Shown piece by piece: positions 1-8,341 of a stretch of DNA of 64,000 bases. Below the pieces are notes generated by a model. It was not told the origin of the DNA and ran no database searches. It saw only the letters and a list, made by a program, of their open reading frames with translations. The translations under genes were made by a program, and so were the position numbers. The DNA comes from Cognatishimia maritima (GTDB lineage Bacteria; Pseudomonadota; Alphaproteobacteria; Rhodobacterales; Rhodobacteraceae). The stretch is taken from positions 682,001 to 746,000 of the forward strand of contig NZ_FQWM01000001.1 of NCBI RefSeq assembly GCF_900129685.1, given 5' to 3'. Each line of letters starts with the position of its first letter. The first letter of the stretch is position 1.

Positions 1-345
1 ATAACCGATGGAACCGTCAACGTTCACTTTGATCAGAACAGGCTCTACTGCTTCTGGGTCTTGCAGATATGTCGCTGCATAAGATGATGCGCCCAACCAT
101 GCCATGTCGATGGTGCCGCCCAACAGGCCTTGGATCACGCCGTTATAATCCGCAGGCGCGAACAGTTTGGTTTCAACACCCAGCGCTTCGGTGGTGTAGT
201 CTGCCAGACACTGGTAAGAGTTCATACGGTCCTGCGCGTTTTCACCACCCAGAATGCCGATACGGAATTCAGTGATGTCTGCGGCAAAAGCACCGGTGGT
301 CAGGGCAGTCGTGGCGACAAGCGCCATTGCAAAGGTCTTTTTCAT
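1..345 (-). CDS. phnD: phosphonate ABC transporter substrate-binding protein PhnD (partial, 3' end outside window)
   Basis: The reading frame opens with ATG at 345 on the minus strand and runs off the left edge after 115 codons. It starts with a Sec signal peptide (MKKTFAMALVATTALTTGAFA), followed by a mature start ADITEFRIGILGGEN and the stretch LGGTIDMAWLGASSYA, which is typical of the PhnD periplasmic binding-protein fold that captures phosphonates for the PhnCDE importer. It lies 57 bases downstream of phnC in the same direction, the usual phnC-phnD order, and phnE is expected beyond the edge. The C-terminal part and ligand specificity (alkylphosphonate, 2-aminoethylphosphonate or phosphite) cannot be judged here. 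Confidence 0.9.
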   Translation of the reverse strand, partial: MKKTFAMALVATTALTTGAFAADITEFRIGILGGENAQDRMNSYQCLADYTTEALGVETKLFAPADYNGVIQGLLGGTIDMAWLGASSYAATYLQDPEAVEPVLIKVNVDGSIGY

Positions 346-402
346 CAGTTTCTCCATTAGGTTAGATGAAGGTCGCCTGCATGAGGCGCAGGGTTTACTG
401 GC

Positions 403-1218
403 TCAGATGAAGGCTTCCGCCTCGCGGACTTCCGGTCTGTCCAGGGTCTCAATTTCTGTCGATGTGGCGGCTTCGGAGAAATCCGAACCGGCCCCATAGA
501 TGTCGCGTGCAACGCCGGTGGTCAGTTGCTCTGGCGTGCCATCAAAAACGATGCGCCCGTCGCGCATGCCGATCACACGGTCGCAATACCGGCGCGCGGT
601 GTCGAGCGTATGAAGGTTCGCAATCACCATGCGCCCGTCTTCTTCGTGAATGGTCCGCAACGACTGCATCACAACCTGCGCGTTCATCGGGTCAAGCGAG
701 GCAATCGGTTCATCTGCCAAGATAATTTTGGGGTCCTGCATCAGGGCGCGCGCAATCGCGACGCGCTGTTGCTGGCCACCCGACAGCGCTTCGGCGCGCT
801 TTGGGGCCTGTTCAGCGATGCCCAGACGATCGAGAATTTCAATCGCTCGGTGGATGTCAGACTGGGGATACAGATTGAACATGGTCGCCAATGTCGAGCG
901 TTTGTTCAGCGTGCCATGCAAAACGTTTGAAACAACGTCCATGCGCGGCACAAGGTTGAATTGCTGAAAGATCATCGCGCAGCGCGATTGCCAGTCTCGC
1001 TTCGCTGCGCCCCGCAACGCGGTGATCTCTTCGCCTTCAAAGGTGATTGTTCCGCTGGTCGCGTCACTCAGCCGGTTGACCATGCGCAGAAGCGTGGATT
1101 TGCCCGCCCCTGACCGGCCAATGATGCCGATCATTGTCGGCTTATCGACCGTGATATTGGCCGCGTCTACAGCCGTGTTTTGCCCAAATTGCTTGGTCAG
1201 CGCGTCTATCTTCAGCAT
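403..1218 (-). CDS. phnC: phosphonate ABC transporter ATP-binding protein PhnC
   Basis: Cytoplasmic ATPase of the phosphonate importer, 271 residues, the normal family length. The Walker A motif GRSGAGKST lies at residues 34-42, the ABC signature LSGGQQQR at 145-152, Walker B IILADEP at 165-171 followed by the D-loop SLDP, and the switch His in IANLHT. It is the first gene of the visible operon and is followed by phnD. A candidate Pho box lies about 80 bases upstream, so induction under phosphate limitation is likely but inferred. The start is the only upstream Met consistent with the family N-terminus ([11 protein letters not shown]). Confidence 0.96.
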   Translation of the reverse strand: MLKIDALTKQFGQNTAVDAANITVDKPTMIGIIGRSGAGKSTLLRMVNRLSDATSGTITFEGEEITALRGAAKRDWQSRCAMIFQQFNLVPRMDVVSNVLHGTLNKRSTLATMFNLYPQSDIHRAIEILDRLGIAEQAPKRAEALSGGQQQRVAIARALMQDPKIILADEPIASLDPMNAQVVMQSLRTIHEEDGRMVIANLHTLDTARRYCDRVIGMRDGRIVFDGTPEQLTTGVARDIYGAGSDFSEAATSTEIETLDRPEVREAEAFI

Positions 1219-1293
1219 ATTGCCCCCATGTCCGAAGGCTGGCTAACGGCTGAAAACAACAGTCACGTGACATAAATATTTCGGTTTTGTTGC

Positions 1294-1316
1294 ATTTTAT
1301 GACGAAACGCTGACAA
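1294..1316 (-). promoter_or_regulatory. candidate Pho box upstream of phnC
   Basis: Read on the minus strand, TGTCA at 1315-1311 is followed exactly 11 bases later by CGTCA at 1304-1300 and then by an A/T run. Direct TGTCA repeats at 11-base spacing are the known PhoB operator pattern. It sits 80-95 bases upstream of the phnC start. A further TGTCA occurs at 1272-1268. The match is partial, so this is a prediction. Confidence 0.4.
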
Positions 1317-1423
1317 AACACGCCTTAAGCTGCGCTGAAGCATTGCTTTCAACTAATCCGTGCATGATGCCTGCGCGTTACAAATTTGTTACAACTGCCG
1401 CAATGTCGCGCTATCGTGGCTTT

Positions 1424-1717
1424 ATGAGTTTTCGTTTCACTCTCTGTCTGAGCCTCGGGCTGACACTGCCAACACTCGCCCTCGCCAATTTGGTCGAGGT
1501 ATCCTGCGATGACAGCGCGCGGATGGTCAAAACATTGGAACGGGTCATGGGCGCACAGCGTCAGGGCATGGGGCTGCGCGACCCAGAGACCATGCTGGAG
1601 GTCTGGGTGACCCCGCGAAACGGAGACTGGCTGATCGTGCAGAATTACGCCAACGGCACATCGTGCATCGTCGCAATGGGCGAACATTGGGAGGCGATCC
1701 CAGCAGACCCCGTTTAG
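1424..1717 (+). CDS. small secreted hypothetical protein
   Basis: A 97-residue protein that I do not recognise by function. I place the start at ATG 1424 because the product then begins with a clear signal peptide (MSFRFTLCLSLGLTLPTLALA). An in-frame start at 1343 would add 27 residues that do not look like part of it. The mature part is about 76 residues, with two cysteines (VSCDDS and TSCIV) that could form a disulfide in the periplasm, and a GDWLIVQNYANG segment. It is divergent from phnC and stands alone before the tRNA gene. Small proteins with this pattern are common in roseobacters, but no role is known to me. Confidence 0.7.
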   Translation: MSFRFTLCLSLGLTLPTLALANLVEVSCDDSARMVKTLERVMGAQRQGMGLRDPETMLEVWVTPRNGDWLIVQNYANGTSCIVAMGEHWEAIPADPV

Positions 1718-2140
1718 CGCTTGGCTTATGTGAGGCGATCTTTTGTTGGGGCGGGTCAAGGCGATAACGCTTCAATGCGGGCGTAATCATTGTCACGCAG
1801 CTATAAAGCCGGCGCATTCATGCGGTTTGAGCTGGCCGCATGTTCCAGCTTCCTGATTTGCCCAAAGCAAATGTCCTCTAACGGATGGAATCGGAGTGAA
1901 CACGTGTCCTATGCCCAAGTTTAAACTCGCGCCCAAAAGGGCTACCGGTTCAAGAGATCTGCGCACCAATCAATATCAAAGGGGTCCCTGGCCATTGCCG
2001 AGCGGTTTGGTCTGATGTCGCAAGTCAGATTGCTTACGAAAGGGCGAGCACGCAGGGGTCTTAAAGTGATCCACCAAGTACTATTTGGAAAGGTGTACCA
2101 CACCCAAATACCACCATAAAAATCAAACATTTAAGGTTTA
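1718..2140. other. intergenic region without a supported gene
   Basis: No open frame here has a plausible ribosome-binding site or recognisable product. The last 60 bases before the tRNA gene contain short GT-rich near-repeats on the minus strand (TTTGGGTGTGG and TACTTGGTGG) that look like, but do not prove, recombinase arm-type sites of an old insertion downstream of the tRNA. Confidence 0.4.
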
Positions 2141-2230
2141 TGGCGGAGACGAAGGGATTCGAACCCTCGATACCGTTTCCGGTATACTCCCTTAGCAGGG
2201 GAGCGCCTTCGACCACTCGGCCACGTCTCC
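2141..2230 (-). tRNA. tRNA-Ser (GCU)
   Basis: On the minus strand the sequence folds as a class II tRNA. The acceptor stem pairs GGAGACG (2230-2224) with CGTCTCC (2151-2145), then discriminator G and an encoded CCA (2143-2141). The D-arm region reads TGGCCGAGTGG, the anticodon loop CTGCTAA gives anticodon GCU (serine AGC/AGU codons), a long variable arm pairs TACCG with CGGTA, and the T-loop is GGTTCGAATCC. The length of 90 bases with CCA is normal for tRNA-Ser. Confidence 0.96.
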
Positions 2231-2617
2231 GAGGACGGGTAGTAATGATTAGCCCCATGAAGGACAAGCGGTTTTTGTGACTTTTTTACGTCGCTGACGG
2301 CACGGGTCGGAAATACATCAGGCGACCGTGGGATCGGTCGCCTGATGTGTGGAGTTCGGCCTTGGATGCGGTCCTGATGGACGAATGGCCATCGCTAAAA
2401 ACATAGGAATTGACCTATTTTCGGATGGCGTGTGCCGTGATGGTTCGATCATTCTGACCTGGCCCAAGGCCTTCTGCCCAAACGATCGGCAATTGACCTT
2501 GTACCTTCGTGCCAAAGCTGGGCTTTGGCATTTCGCTGCAGCAGTGCCAGGGATTGGCTGCAAAAACAGGGTAGCGCTTGCCAAATCGGCGATCCATCAT
2601 TCATATTGAATTTATCC
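2231..2617. other. intergenic region between tRNA-Ser and the LysR gene
   Basis: No gene is supported here. Open frames on both strands lack recognisable products. The region holds the strong inverted repeat at 2315-2348, listed separately. The promoter of the tRNA (leftward) and that of the LysR gene (rightward) must lie in it, but no consensus boxes stand out. Confidence 0.4.
2315..2348. repeat. perfect 13-bp inverted repeat (hairpin)
   Basis: The arms ACATCAGGCGACC (2315-2327) and GGTCGCCTGATGT (2336-2348) are exact reverse complements around an 8-base loop. No T-run follows on either strand and no gene ends here, so a simple terminator is unlikely. It may be an operator, the end of a lost mobile element, or a structured leader. 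Confidence 0.6.
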
Positions 2618-3547
2618 ATGAAAAATCAAAATATATATAAGGTCGACGCACATCTCCTTCGGGTTTTCCTGAAGGTCTGTGAACTCCACTCGGTCAGTCG
2701 GGCAGCGGATGTATTTGACCTGAACCAATCGACCGTCAGCAATATGATGGATCGCTTGCGACAGGCGGTGGGGTTTCGTCTGTTTGAGAAGGTTGGCCGA
2801 AACATAGTGCCGACAGAGGACGCCAAAGACCTAATCCCACGTGCGGCACGTATCGTGTCAGCCATTGAAGGACTACCCGAGGCCGGTACCTATGACCCCT
2901 CGCAGGACAGCCGCCCGATCACGATTGTCGGAAATCTGAACTCGATGCTGGGCGTTCTGCAGTGCATTCAGGACGCCGTGCGCGCAGAATGTCCAAGCCG
3001 CCATGTCAGGTTCTTGGAACTTGGCAGCAGGGATCAGCTTGAGGAACGGTTGGAAGATGGCAATGTCGATTTCGCGATATCTGTGCGCACACCGCGCTAC
3101 CCACCGTCCCTCTCTGCGCATCTACTGTTTGAAGATCGCTCGGTGGTCTATTTTGACGGCAAAATGCGCAGCGCCCCGACCACACGTGCCGAGTATTTTC
3201 GAAGCGGTCACGGCGTATTGGATTTTGGCGGCTATGTCCGCAGTACCGTCGACAATGATGTGCGTGGGTTACAGGCCCACCGACGGATTGTCTGTTCGGC
3301 CTCTAATGCATCGGTGCTGGCGCATATGATTGCAGGCACAGACCTTTTGGCGAGCATGCCAAGCCATCTGCGTCTGAATGTGTTCAAGTCGCTTAGCTGG
3401 GCGCCACTCCCGCTGTCACCGAACACGACGCTGAAATTCGACCTTTTGTGGCATAAGCGGAACGCCAATTCTTCGCGCCACAAATGGATTAAGAACATCA
3501 TCCTAGAGGCTGATACCCAGGGCGCGACACAGGCTATTTTGGACTGA
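2618..3547 (+). CDS. LysR-family transcriptional regulator
   Basis: A 309-residue one-component regulator with an N-terminal winged helix-turn-helix at about residues 9-68 (recognition helix around LNQSTVSNMMDRLR) and a C-terminal substrate-binding domain (from about residue 95). The order HLLRVFLKVCELHSVSRAAD resembles the NodD/LeuO-like branch. The start is ATG 2618, since it gives the standard LTTR N-terminus; an upstream in-frame ATG at 2525 would add a 31-residue tail unlike the family. The next gene, a nucleoside hydrolase, converges with it, so the target is not obvious from context. The effector is unknown. Confidence 0.9.
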   Translation: MKNQNIYKVDAHLLRVFLKVCELHSVSRAADVFDLNQSTVSNMMDRLRQAVGFRLFEKVGRNIVPTEDAKDLIPRAARIVSAIEGLPEAGTYDPSQDSRPITIVGNLNSMLGVLQCIQDAVRAECPSRHVRFLELGSRDQLEERLEDGNVDFAISVRTPRYPPSLSAHLLFEDRSVVYFDGKMRSAPTTRAEYFRSGHGVLDFGGYVRSTVDNDVRGLQAHRRIVCSASNASVLAHMIAGTDLLASMPSHLRLNVFKSLSWAPLPLSPNTTLKFDLLWHKRNANSSRHKWIKNIILEADTQGATQAILD

Positions 3548-3553
3548 AGCCAC

Positions 3554-4480
3554 TCACGATAGGCGGGCAAGCGCCTCAAGGAAAAGTCCTTTCACCGCCG
3601 CTGCTTCAACCGCCGTATAAACCGCAGTGGGCGCGCGGCCATCTTTGGCCGTTTGTGTCGCGCCCGACTTGTCGCCATCACATGACACAGTGATCCCGAC
3701 GTTTTCTGCTGTGAAAAGATGCGGATGGGTGCAGGCAATGACAGCCGCCGGATCATGCAGAGAGCAGCCATCCAACTTGCCAACCGACTTATAGAAGGCG
3801 AGGTAGAAGTGGCTCATATCCTGCAGCATGCCGCCCAGTTTGGGGGCCGCCGCCGCGATGTCTCTAAAATCATTGGCTGTGCAGAGAATGCGGTGGGTGA
3901 CATCAAGCCCAACCATTTCGACCCGCGCGCCGCTGGCAAAGACAACCTCTGCCGCATGGGGATCGTGATAGATATTGGCCTCTGCATGCGGTGTGATATT
4001 GCCGCCTTCGCGATAGCTGCCGCCCATCAGGACGATGCGTTTGACGTTCCTCGCAAACGCTGGGTCTTGTTGGATGGCTTTGGCAATATTGGTCAGCGGG
4101 CCGATGGGACACAGTACCAGTTCGCCCTTGTGTTCCCGCGCCATGCGGCACAGAAAATCAACCGCGCCTTCGTCTATGGCTTTGCCTTTTGGAGTGACTG
4201 CCGGAATATCACCAAACCCTTCATCGCCATGTACATGGAATGACGGTTTGAAAGGAGGCAATTGCAAAGGCGTTTTCTCGCCAGCAGCGACCGGCACATC
4301 CAAGCCCGCAGCCTCAACCAGACGCAGCGCATTGCGGGTGGCCATCTCGACCGTGACATTGCCGAAAATTGTGGTCAGCCCCAAAAGGTCAATATCCGTC
4401 GCCGCGGCGGCATAGAAAATGGCCATGGCATCATCTACGCCAGGGTCTGTGTCGATGATCAATTTGACTTTGTCTGACAT
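3554..4480 (-). CDS. inosine-uridine preferring nucleoside hydrolase family protein
   Basis: A 308-residue enzyme of the IUNH family, which splits the N-glycosidic bond of ribonucleosides to free base and ribose for salvage. The calcium-binding signature DTDPGVDDA is at residues 10-18, and later family blocks are visible (GPLTNIA, the MGGSYREGGNITPHAEANI region, and VGLDVTH). Length is standard. It follows ychF in the same direction with a 69-base gap and meets the LysR gene tail to tail. Purine or pyrimidine preference cannot be set from sequence alone. Confidence 0.93.
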   Translation of the reverse strand: MSDKVKLIIDTDPGVDDAMAIFYAAAATDIDLLGLTTIFGNVTVEMATRNALRLVEAAGLDVPVAAGEKTPLQLPPFKPSFHVHGDEGFGDIPAVTPKGKAIDEGAVDFLCRMAREHKGELVLCPIGPLTNIAKAIQQDPAFARNVKRIVLMGGSYREGGNITPHAEANIYHDPHAAEVVFASGARVEMVGLDVTHRILCTANDFRDIAAAAPKLGGMLQDMSHFYLAFYKSVGKLDGCSLHDPAAVIACTHPHLFTAENVGITVSCDGDKSGATQTAKDGRAPTAVYTAVEAAAVKGLFLEALARLS

Positions 4481-4549
4481 ATCGCTGGCTTCCTAAACAA
4501 GGAAGGGAGGCTGCGCGCCTCCCCTTTGAAAACGCAAATTTGAACCGGA

Positions 4550-5647
4550 TCAGGTGTTGAACAAGAAGTGCATGACATCACCGTCCTGCACAATATAGCT
4601 TTTGCCTTCGGCGCGCATCTTGCCCGCTTCTTTGGCCCCCTGTTCGCCATTGTATGTGATGTAGTCGTCATAGGCGATTGTTTCAGCCCGGATAAAGCCA
4701 CGTTCAAAATCACCATGGATAACACCTGCCGCCTGCGGCGCTGCGGTGCCTTTTTTGATGGTCCAAGCGCGGGCTTCTTTCGGGCCGACGGTGAAATAGG
4801 TTTCCAGCTGCAAAAGATCATGCCCAGCGCGGATCAGGCGATCCAGCCCTGCTTCTTCCAGACCCATTTCGCTAAGGAACATTTCTGCTTCTTCGGCATC
4901 CAACTGGCTGATCTCTTCTTCGATCTGTGCCGAGATAATCACATGCGTGTTGCCCTGCTTGGCGGCCATTTCAGCCACGGCAGCGGAATGGGCATTGCCG
5001 GTCGCAGCGTCTGCCTCACCCACGTTGCAAACATAAAGGACTGGTTTGGTGGACAAGAGCTGCAGGCTCTTCCACATCTTTTCGTCTTCTTTGTCGATCT
5101 CAACCGTGCGCGCGGGGCGGTCGTTTTCAATCGCCTCTTGTGCCATGGCCAGCAGACGGTCCTGCTCTTTGGCTTCCTTGTCGTTGCCCTTGAGTTTGCG
5201 CACCAGACCCTGACGGCGCTTTTCGATGCTTTCCAAGTCAGCAAGCATCAATTCCGTTTCGATGGTTTCGGCATCTGCAACCGGATCAACGCGGTCGTCG
5301 ACATGGGTTACGTCATCATCGTCAAAGCAGCGCAGGACGTGGGCAATCGCGTCGGTTTCGCGGATGTTCGCCAAGAACTGGTTGCCAAGGCCCTCGCCTT
5401 TGGACGCGCCTTTCACAAGGCCCGCGATATCCACAAAGGTCATGCGCGTTGGGATGATCTGCTTGGAACTGGCGATCGCCGCCAGCTTGTCCAGCCGGTC
5501 ATCAGGCACGGCCACATCGCCAACGTTGGGTTCAATGGTACAGAACGGGAAGTTCGCAGCCTGTGCAGCCGCGGTTTTGGTCAGCGCGTTAAACGTGGTG
5601 GATTTGCCGACATTCGGCAGCCCAACGATCCCAACTTTAAAGCCCAT
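4550..5647 (-). CDS. ychF: redox-regulated ATPase/GTPase YchF (OLA1 family)
   Basis: A 365-residue Obg-related P-loop NTPase. The G1 motif GLPNVGKST is at residues 9-17, the switch/G3 region VDIAGLVKGASKGEGLG follows, and the usual NKxD is replaced by the YchF-type NVGE (CNVGEAD), which in this family goes with ATP preference. A coiled-coil segment spans about residues 130-185 and the C-terminal TGS domain ends in GDVMHFLFNT, the typical YchF ending. It is a cytoplasmic, ribosome-associated protein implicated in stress responses. A hairpin (GGGAGGC/GCCTCCC at 4505-4523) lies just after the gene but lacks a T-run. Confidence 0.97.
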   Translation of the reverse strand: MGFKVGIVGLPNVGKSTTFNALTKTAAAQAANFPFCTIEPNVGDVAVPDDRLDKLAAIASSKQIIPTRMTFVDIAGLVKGASKGEGLGNQFLANIRETDAIAHVLRCFDDDDVTHVDDRVDPVADAETIETELMLADLESIEKRRQGLVRKLKGNDKEAKEQDRLLAMAQEAIENDRPARTVEIDKEDEKMWKSLQLLSTKPVLYVCNVGEADAATGNAHSAAVAEMAAKQGNTHVIISAQIEEEISQLDAEEAEMFLSEMGLEEAGLDRLIRAGHDLLQLETYFTVGPKEARAWTIKKGTAAPQAAGVIHGDFERGFIRAETIAYDDYITYNGEQGAKEAGKMRAEGKSYIVQDGDVMHFLFNT

Positions 5648-5754
5648 GCTGGCCTCCTGTCACATGTTCGTGCTGCTCTTATGCAAGGTTTGGGCATGGC
5701 GCAAGCCGTGTTACCCTTTGCCCAGTTCATTCATCTGTAAAAGTGGAGGTGCCG

Positions 5755-6174
5755 ATGTCTTTTACCCCGTATATTTTCTTTGACGGCAATTGCTCTGACG
5801 CGATTGATTTCTATGCCGAGGTGTTTGGCGCGGACAATGTGATGAAGATGCCCTATTCCGAGGCCCCGCCGGATGTCGGTCTGCCGCCCTCTGAAAGCCG
5901 GTTCATGCATGCTCAGATAAATGTGGGCGATACGGTTCTGATGTGCAGCGACAACCCAGAAGGCGCGCCATCCATGCCGCAATCGGGTTTTGCTGTCGCG
6001 CATGAGACCAAGACGGTTGAGGACGCAAAGGAAAAGTTCGCCAAACTGCTGGATGGCGGAGAGGTCACCATGCCCTTTGAACCCACTTTCTTTTCGACAG
6101 GCTTTGGCATGTTAAAAGACAAGTTTGGCACCCATTGGATGATCATGGTGGCAGAAGCCCCCGCCCAGGACTAA
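5755..6174 (+). CDS. VOC/PhnB-like family protein
   Basis: A 139-residue single-domain protein of the vicinal oxygen chelate superfamily, closest in pattern to the PhnB/3-demethylubiquinone methyltransferase-like group (MSFTPYIFFDGNCSDAIDFYAEVFG at the N-terminus, DKFGTHWMIMV near the C-terminus). The start is ATG 5755, because GGAGG lies five bases upstream; a GTG at 5743 would overlap that site. It is divergent from ychF and 73 bases before trpA. Members bind small ligands or a metal, but no specific reaction can be assigned. Confidence 0.85.
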   Translation: MSFTPYIFFDGNCSDAIDFYAEVFGADNVMKMPYSEAPPDVGLPPSESRFMHAQINVGDTVLMCSDNPEGAPSMPQSGFAVAHETKTVEDAKEKFAKLLDGGEVTMPFEPTFFSTGFGMLKDKFGTHWMIMVAEAPAQD

Positions 6175-6247
6175 AGCACAGCCGAACGGCCATTGATTTT
6201 CCGAAACGAAACAGGCAAACCCCTAGCAAGATTTGTAAGGGGCACCC

Positions 6248-7039
6248 ATGACTCGCATCGACGCCAAATTCGCAGACCTGAAAGCCACAAATAAGAAAGC
6301 CTTTGTGGCCTACGTCATGGCGGGTGATCCGAATTACGACACTTCGCTAGAGATCGTCAAAGGTCTTCCCGGCGCAGGCGTCGACGTGATCGAACTGGGC
6401 TTGCCTTTCACCGACCCAATGGCCGATGGCCCAACCATCCAATTGGCTGGGCAACGTGCGCTGGAAGGCGGCATGACGCTAGAACGTACCCTGCAGCTGG
6501 CGCGCGAGTTCCGTGAAACTGACGACACAACGCCAATTGTGATGATGGGCTATTACAACCCGATCTATAGCCGAGGCGTCGACAAATTTCTGGTCGATGC
6601 CAAAGAGGCCGGGATTGACGGGTTGATCGTTGTGGACCTGCCACCCGAAGAAGACGAAGAACTGTGCATCCCAGCCCAAGCGGCCGGGCTGAACTTTATC
6701 CGCCTTGCAACCCCCACGACCGACGACAAACGCCTGCCGAAGGTACTGCAAAACACCTCTGGCTTTGTCTATTACGTCTCGATCACCGGCATCACCGGCG
6801 CGGCCAATGCGCAAGCGACCAATGTTGGACCAGAGGTCGCGCGTATCAAATCCAGCACGGACCTGCCCGTGATTGTGGGCTTTGGCATCAAAACACCCGA
6901 GGCGTCACAAGAGATTGCCTCAGTCGCGGATGGCGCTGTGGTCGGGTCTGCCATTGTCGGAGAGATCGCATCGGGCAAACCGGTCTCCGAGGTTCTGGAA
7001 TTTGTGAAGACACTCGCCGACGGCGCGCATCGGGCCTGA
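6248..7039 (+). CDS. trpA: tryptophan synthase alpha chain TrpA
   Basis: A 263-residue TIM-barrel enzyme that cleaves indole-3-glycerol phosphate to indole and glyceraldehyde 3-phosphate, passing indole to TrpB. The catalytic Glu49 ([11 protein letters not shown]) and Asp60 (MADGPTIQ) fall at the canonical positions. The phosphate-binding region (VGFGIKTPE) and the flexible loop after SITGITGA are present. It is separated from trpB and trpF, which lie 10 kb away on the other strand. A GTAAGGGG sequence precedes the ATG. A strong double hairpin follows the stop codon. Confidence 0.97.
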   Translation: MTRIDAKFADLKATNKKAFVAYVMAGDPNYDTSLEIVKGLPGAGVDVIELGLPFTDPMADGPTIQLAGQRALEGGMTLERTLQLAREFRETDDTTPIVMMGYYNPIYSRGVDKFLVDAKEAGIDGLIVVDLPPEEDEELCIPAQAAGLNFIRLATPTTDDKRLPKVLQNTSGFVYYVSITGITGAANAQATNVGPEVARIKSSTDLPVIVGFGIKTPEASQEIASVADGAVVGSAIVGEIASGKPVSEVLEFVKTLADGAHRA

Positions 7040-7051
7040 GTTTGATTTTGA

Positions 7052-7130
7052 GGGCTGCGCCTGACCCTGGGTGGGTGCGAAGCGCCCTCCCGTGGGGAGG
7101 GTCGGGCGCTGCCCGGCTTGTCAGCCGGGC
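7052..7130 (+). repeat. double-hairpin intergenic repeat, copy A (after trpA)
   Basis: A long imperfect stem pairs 7052-7068 with 7098-7114 (two mismatches in 17), directly joined to a second hairpin GCCCGGCT (7111-7118) / AGCCGGGC (7123-7130) with a 4-base loop. The inner text GGGTGGG...TGAAGC-like matches the two other copies at 19405-19478 and 24422-24520. It probably also ends transcription of trpA or protects its mRNA. Confidence 0.7.
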
Positions 7131-7140
7131 CTAACATTTC

Positions 7141-7461
7141 TTAGTCCAACAGACTTTCCAACCGGATCGCACAGAGAAAATCATTCTCTGTCAAACCGCC
7201 CGCTTCATGGCTTGTGTAAACCACCTCGCAATAGCCCCATCCAAAGCTGATATCTGCGTGGTGCCCCATCTTGTCCGAATGCCACGCCACAAGGTTCGCC
7301 ATCTGGGTCGCCTTGGCGAAGCCTTTAAATTCATAGCGCTTGAAAATCGTGCTCTCACGCTGCGCCCACCCCGGCAGGTTTGTCAGCCCATCGTCGATCT
7401 GGGCCTGATCCAAAACACCGGTCCCCTGCGAACACGGCACACATTGCGTTGCTGTTGTCAT
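7141..7461 (-). CDS. phhB: 4a-hydroxytetrahydrobiopterin dehydratase (PhhB/PCD)
   Basis: A 106-residue pterin-4a-carbinolamine dehydratase that regenerates the pterin cofactor used by phenylalanine hydroxylase. The family pattern is visible: WAQRESTIFKRYEFKGFAKATQMAN, WHSDKMGHHADISFGWGYCEVVYTSH, with the catalytic histidines in HHADI and TSHEAGGLTENDF. The start is ATG 7461, one base after the phhA stop codon, which indicates translational coupling in a phhA-phhB operon. An upstream in-frame start would overlap phhA and add a foreign basic tail. Confidence 0.94.
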   Translation of the reverse strand: MTTATQCVPCSQGTGVLDQAQIDDGLTNLPGWAQRESTIFKRYEFKGFAKATQMANLVAWHSDKMGHHADISFGWGYCEVVYTSHEAGGLTENDFLCAIRLESLLD

Positions 7462-7462
7462 T

Positions 7463-8263
7463 TTATGATGCTTTCTTTTCAACTGGAGGATAAGTCGGCG
7501 CAAAAAGCCCCTTAGCTTGCGCGGCTTTGATATCGGCCATCAGGTCACGGTCTGCTGCTGCAAACAGATCATTCATATCCTCAATCACAAAATAGATCGG
7601 CTGATGAATGTCGATCCGATAGGGCGTGCGCAGGATGTCTTCGATATTGAACGGGCGGATGGTGGGTTCGCCGGACAAAACCGCATGCGGCAGCTCAGTC
7701 TTGGAAGACGCAAGTCCCGACCCAAGCGCTTTCAACTGCCCGTTTTCTCGGGTCAGGCCAAATTCGATCGTGAACCAATAAAGCCGGATCAGCCAGCTAA
7801 AGTCGGTCTTCTCTGCTGTCAGCCCAGCGCGCCCGATGGCGTGGGAAAATTCGGCAAAACGCGCGTCGGTCAGCAAGGGCGTGTGGCCAAAGATTTCATG
7901 GAAGATATCGGGTTCTTCGATATAGTCGAAATCTTCCCGAGACCGGATAAAGCTTGCTGCCGGAAAGGTGCGGTCCGCCAGCATGCTGTAGAATTTATCA
8001 AACCCTATCAGTGCAGGCACGGGTTTCACCTGCCAGCCCGTTTCGCGCATCAAAACGGCAGAAATCTCGGGGCATTGCGGCACCTTGTCTTTTGGCATCG
8101 CGAGCTTTTTCAAACCCTGCAGATAGGGCTGCGCCATATGAGCCTGAACGGCACTTTCCTGCGCGGCATAAAGATCGCGCCATACGGCGTCTTCTTCGGG
8201 GGTATAGGCAATATATCCCGCCTCATTCGGGATCTTTGCCACGTATTTGGTAGATTTTGGCAT
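7463..8263 (-). CDS. phhA: phenylalanine 4-monooxygenase
   Basis: A 266-residue iron- and tetrahydropterin-dependent enzyme converting phenylalanine to tyrosine. The iron ligands His122 and His127 lie in FHEIFGHTPLL and Glu167 in WFTIEFGL, all in the family positions. It is a bacterial-type catalytic domain without a regulatory ACT domain. The start is ATG 8263 (MPKSTKYVAK); the 13 extra residues of a longer frame do not look native. It is followed at once by phhB and is divergent from an Lrp-type regulator, which probably controls it. Confidence 0.96.
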   Translation of the reverse strand: MPKSTKYVAKIPNEAGYIAYTPEEDAVWRDLYAAQESAVQAHMAQPYLQGLKKLAMPKDKVPQCPEISAVLMRETGWQVKPVPALIGFDKFYSMLADRTFPAASFIRSREDFDYIEEPDIFHEIFGHTPLLTDARFAEFSHAIGRAGLTAEKTDFSWLIRLYWFTIEFGLTRENGQLKALGSGLASSKTELPHAVLSGEPTIRPFNIEDILRTPYRIDIHQPIYFVIEDMNDLFAAADRDLMADIKAAQAKGLFAPTYPPVEKKAS

Positions 8264-8310
8264 CTGTTCGCTCCTCTCATCCCATATTTGCCGGAACCAC
8301 ATGAAAAAAC

Positions 8311-8341
8311 TTGCCAGTTTTCCGCAATATCGCGCTATAAT
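8311..8341 (+). promoter_or_regulatory. candidate sigma70-type promoter for the Lrp-family gene
   Basis: TTGCCA (8311-8316) and a perfect TATAAT (8336-8341) are separated by 19 bases, slightly long. The operator-like palindrome begins at the last base of the -10 box, a layout expected for autorepression. Confidence 0.4.

Noticed and set aside
1942-2267. Small minus-strand open frames before and across tRNA-Ser
   Set aside because: They overlap the tRNA gene, lack ribosome-binding sites and match no family; an integrase remnant could not be shown.
2349-2609. An 86-codon plus-strand frame upstream of the LysR gene
   Set aside because: No recognisable product, no ribosome-binding site, and a competing frame of similar length on the other strand.
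4505-4523. Hairpin after ychF as a Rho-independent terminator
   Set aside because: The stem is good but no T-run follows on the minus strand, so I did not list it as a terminator.
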